Assembly (NCBI GenBank): GCA_012035435.1
Contig: JAAUPH010000141.1
Location: 1 to 6,344 of the forward strand
Direction: 5' to 3'
DNA length: 6,344 nucleotides
From: Sphingopyxis sp.
Lineage (GTDB): Bacteria > Pseudomonadota > Alphaproteobacteria > Sphingomonadales > Sphingomonadaceae
Below are positions 5,336-6,344 of this stretch, one piece after another (the stretch's first letter is position 1; every line of letters begins with the position of its first letter). A program made the translations under genes and the position numbers. Under the pieces are notes generated by a model. It was not told the DNA's origin. It did not search any database and saw only the letters and a list, made by a program, of their open reading frames with translations.

Positions 5336-6344
5336 TGGCCAGCATCGCGCTTCCCTCGAACAACCTGATCGACGCCCTTGCAGCAAGCGGGGCGGAGGTG
5401 CTGAGCGACCCCGCAACGCTCGATTTTTACGCGCATGATGTGTTCGAACGCGGGGCCGATCTCGCCGCTGTGGTGCGGCCTGTCGATACGCAGCAATTGG
5501 CCGCAGTGGTGGCCGCCGCAACCGCCGCAGGCCACCCCGTCGTCGCGCGCGGTGGGGGGGATGAGCTACACCGGCGGCTATACGCAAACCATGCCGGGCG
5601 CGGTGCTGATCGACACCGGCGCGATGGACCGCATTCTCGACATCAATGAAATCGACATGCGGGTGACGGTGGAGGCCGGGTGCAGTTGGGCCAAGCTTTA
5701 TGACACGCTGAAGCCGCTGGGTCTGCGCACGCCATTCTGGGGCACATTGTCCGGCCTCAAGGCGACCGTTGGCGGGGGGATGAGTCAGAATTGCCTGTTC
5801 TGGGGATCGGCGCGGCACGGCAGCGGGCCGCAAAGCTGTCTGGCCATGGAGGTGGTGCTGGCTGATGGCACGATCCTGAAAACCGGCGAGGGGGTGGCGC
5901 GGCCCTATGGCCCCGACATGACCGGGCTGTTCCTGGGCGACACCGGGGCGATGGGGGTGAAGGCGACGATCACGCTGCGCCTGATCGCGAGGCGGCGGCG
6001 CACGGCTATGCCAGTTTTACCTTCGACACCCATGGCGCTGCCCTCGCCGCCTTGGCGGAGATCGAGCGTGCAGGGGTGGCGACCGAAATCTTTGGCTTCG
6101 ACCCCAACCTCAACGCCATTCGCATGAAGCGCGACAGCCTGGCCGCCGACGCCAAGGCGCTGGCCCAAATGATGAAGGCGCAAGGGTCGGTGTTCAAGGC
6201 GCTGAAGGAAGGCGCAAAGGTCGTCGCGGCGGGGCGCGATTTCCTGAAAGATGCGCAATATTCGCTGCATGTGCTGACCGAGGCCCGGCAGCAATCGGCG
6301 GCGGATGCCGACATGGCCGAGGCGCGGCGCATCGCGCTGGCGGC
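5335..6344 (+). CDS. FAD-binding (PCMH/GlcD-type) oxidase, C-terminus off the right edge, two frameshifts
   Basis: This is a flavoprotein oxidase or dehydrogenase of the GlcD/VAO superfamily, probably cytoplasmic, oxidising a hydroxy acid or alcohol. About 336 residues are present. The FAD-binding domain runs from about 40 to 218 and includes PVVARGGGMSYTGGY (68-82; pyrophosphate loop), VTVEAGCSWAKLYDTL (110-125), GTLSGLKATVGGGMSQN (136-152), MEVVLADG (171-178) and FLGDTGAMGVKATITLRL (199-216), the last matching the usual G-S-E-G-T-L-G stretch. The C-terminal substrate domain starts near EAAAHGYASF and is cut by the window edge. Two frame breaks exist. A G7 run at 5554-5560 should be G6. Near 5987-5988 one base is missing before GAG 5989, which returns the gene to its original frame. 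The start ATG at 5335 shares an A with the carrier's TAA. D-2-hydroxy acid oxidation is one guess; an aromatic alcohol is another. Confidence 0.85.

Noticed and set aside
5554..5560. G7 tract in the flavin oxidase as a phase-variation switch
   Set aside because: Seven G is short for such a switch, and four other indels, mostly outside long repeats, occur at the window ends. A sequencing or assembly error explains all five together.
5747..5754. TTGTCCGG, a possible third operator
   Set aside because: Only one half matches (it continues CCTC instead of ACAA), and it sits inside the conserved coding stretch GTLSGLKA of the oxidase.
1..6344. Mobile elements, CRISPR arrays, tRNA/rRNA genes, riboswitches
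   Set aside because: I saw no transposase, terminal inverted repeats, spaced direct repeats or structured RNA signature on either strand.

Overview
The window is about 6.3 kb of high-GC DNA. It probably comes from an alphaproteobacterium of the Sphingomonadales (Sphingomonas, Sphingobium, Novosphingobium or Sphingopyxis type). This assignment rests on the style of the large TonB-dependent receptor (short signal peptide, then a DIVVTAQRR TonB-box region and a DVPIAIS plug start), on codon use, and on the pairing of the receptor with an MFS carrier and catabolic enzymes. No marker gene fixes the genus.

Layout. Two genes lie on the minus strand at the left: a CitE/HpcH-type lyase or aldolase (1-559, its C-terminus off the left edge) and, upstream of it in transcription, a six-helix membrane protein of unknown function (615-1298). 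A 216-bp divergent intergenic region (1299-1514) follows. Three plus-strand genes then read rightward: an 827-residue TonB-dependent outer-membrane receptor (1515-3998), a 417-residue MFS carrier (4082-5335), and a FAD-binding oxidase of the GlcD/VAO (PCMH) type (5335 to beyond the right edge). The oxidase start codon overlaps the carrier stop codon as TAATG.

How the genes may work together. The set looks like an uptake-and-catabolism module. The receptor would take a scarce substrate across the outer membrane, the MFS carrier would take it or a derivative (possibly a carboxylate) across the inner membrane, the flavoenzyme would oxidise it, and the lyase would cleave a C-C bond in a later intermediate, perhaps a CoA ester. 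The substrate cannot be read from the sequence. The strongest link between the two arms is an identical 17-bp element, AAGTTGTCCGGACAAAT, that contains the perfect palindrome TTGTCCGGACAA. One copy lies upstream of the receptor, and one lies in the same orientation relative to transcription just before the lyase. It looks like the operator of a GntR-type (FadR/FCD-like) regulator encoded elsewhere.

Sequence quality. The lyase needs three single- or double-base corrections and the oxidase needs two for their conserved motifs to read through. All five indels lie in the outer ~560 bp and outer ~800 bp of the window, and two are in C/G homopolymers. The three complete genes in the middle are intact. 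This pattern fits low-coverage ends of a short draft contig better than real pseudogenes.
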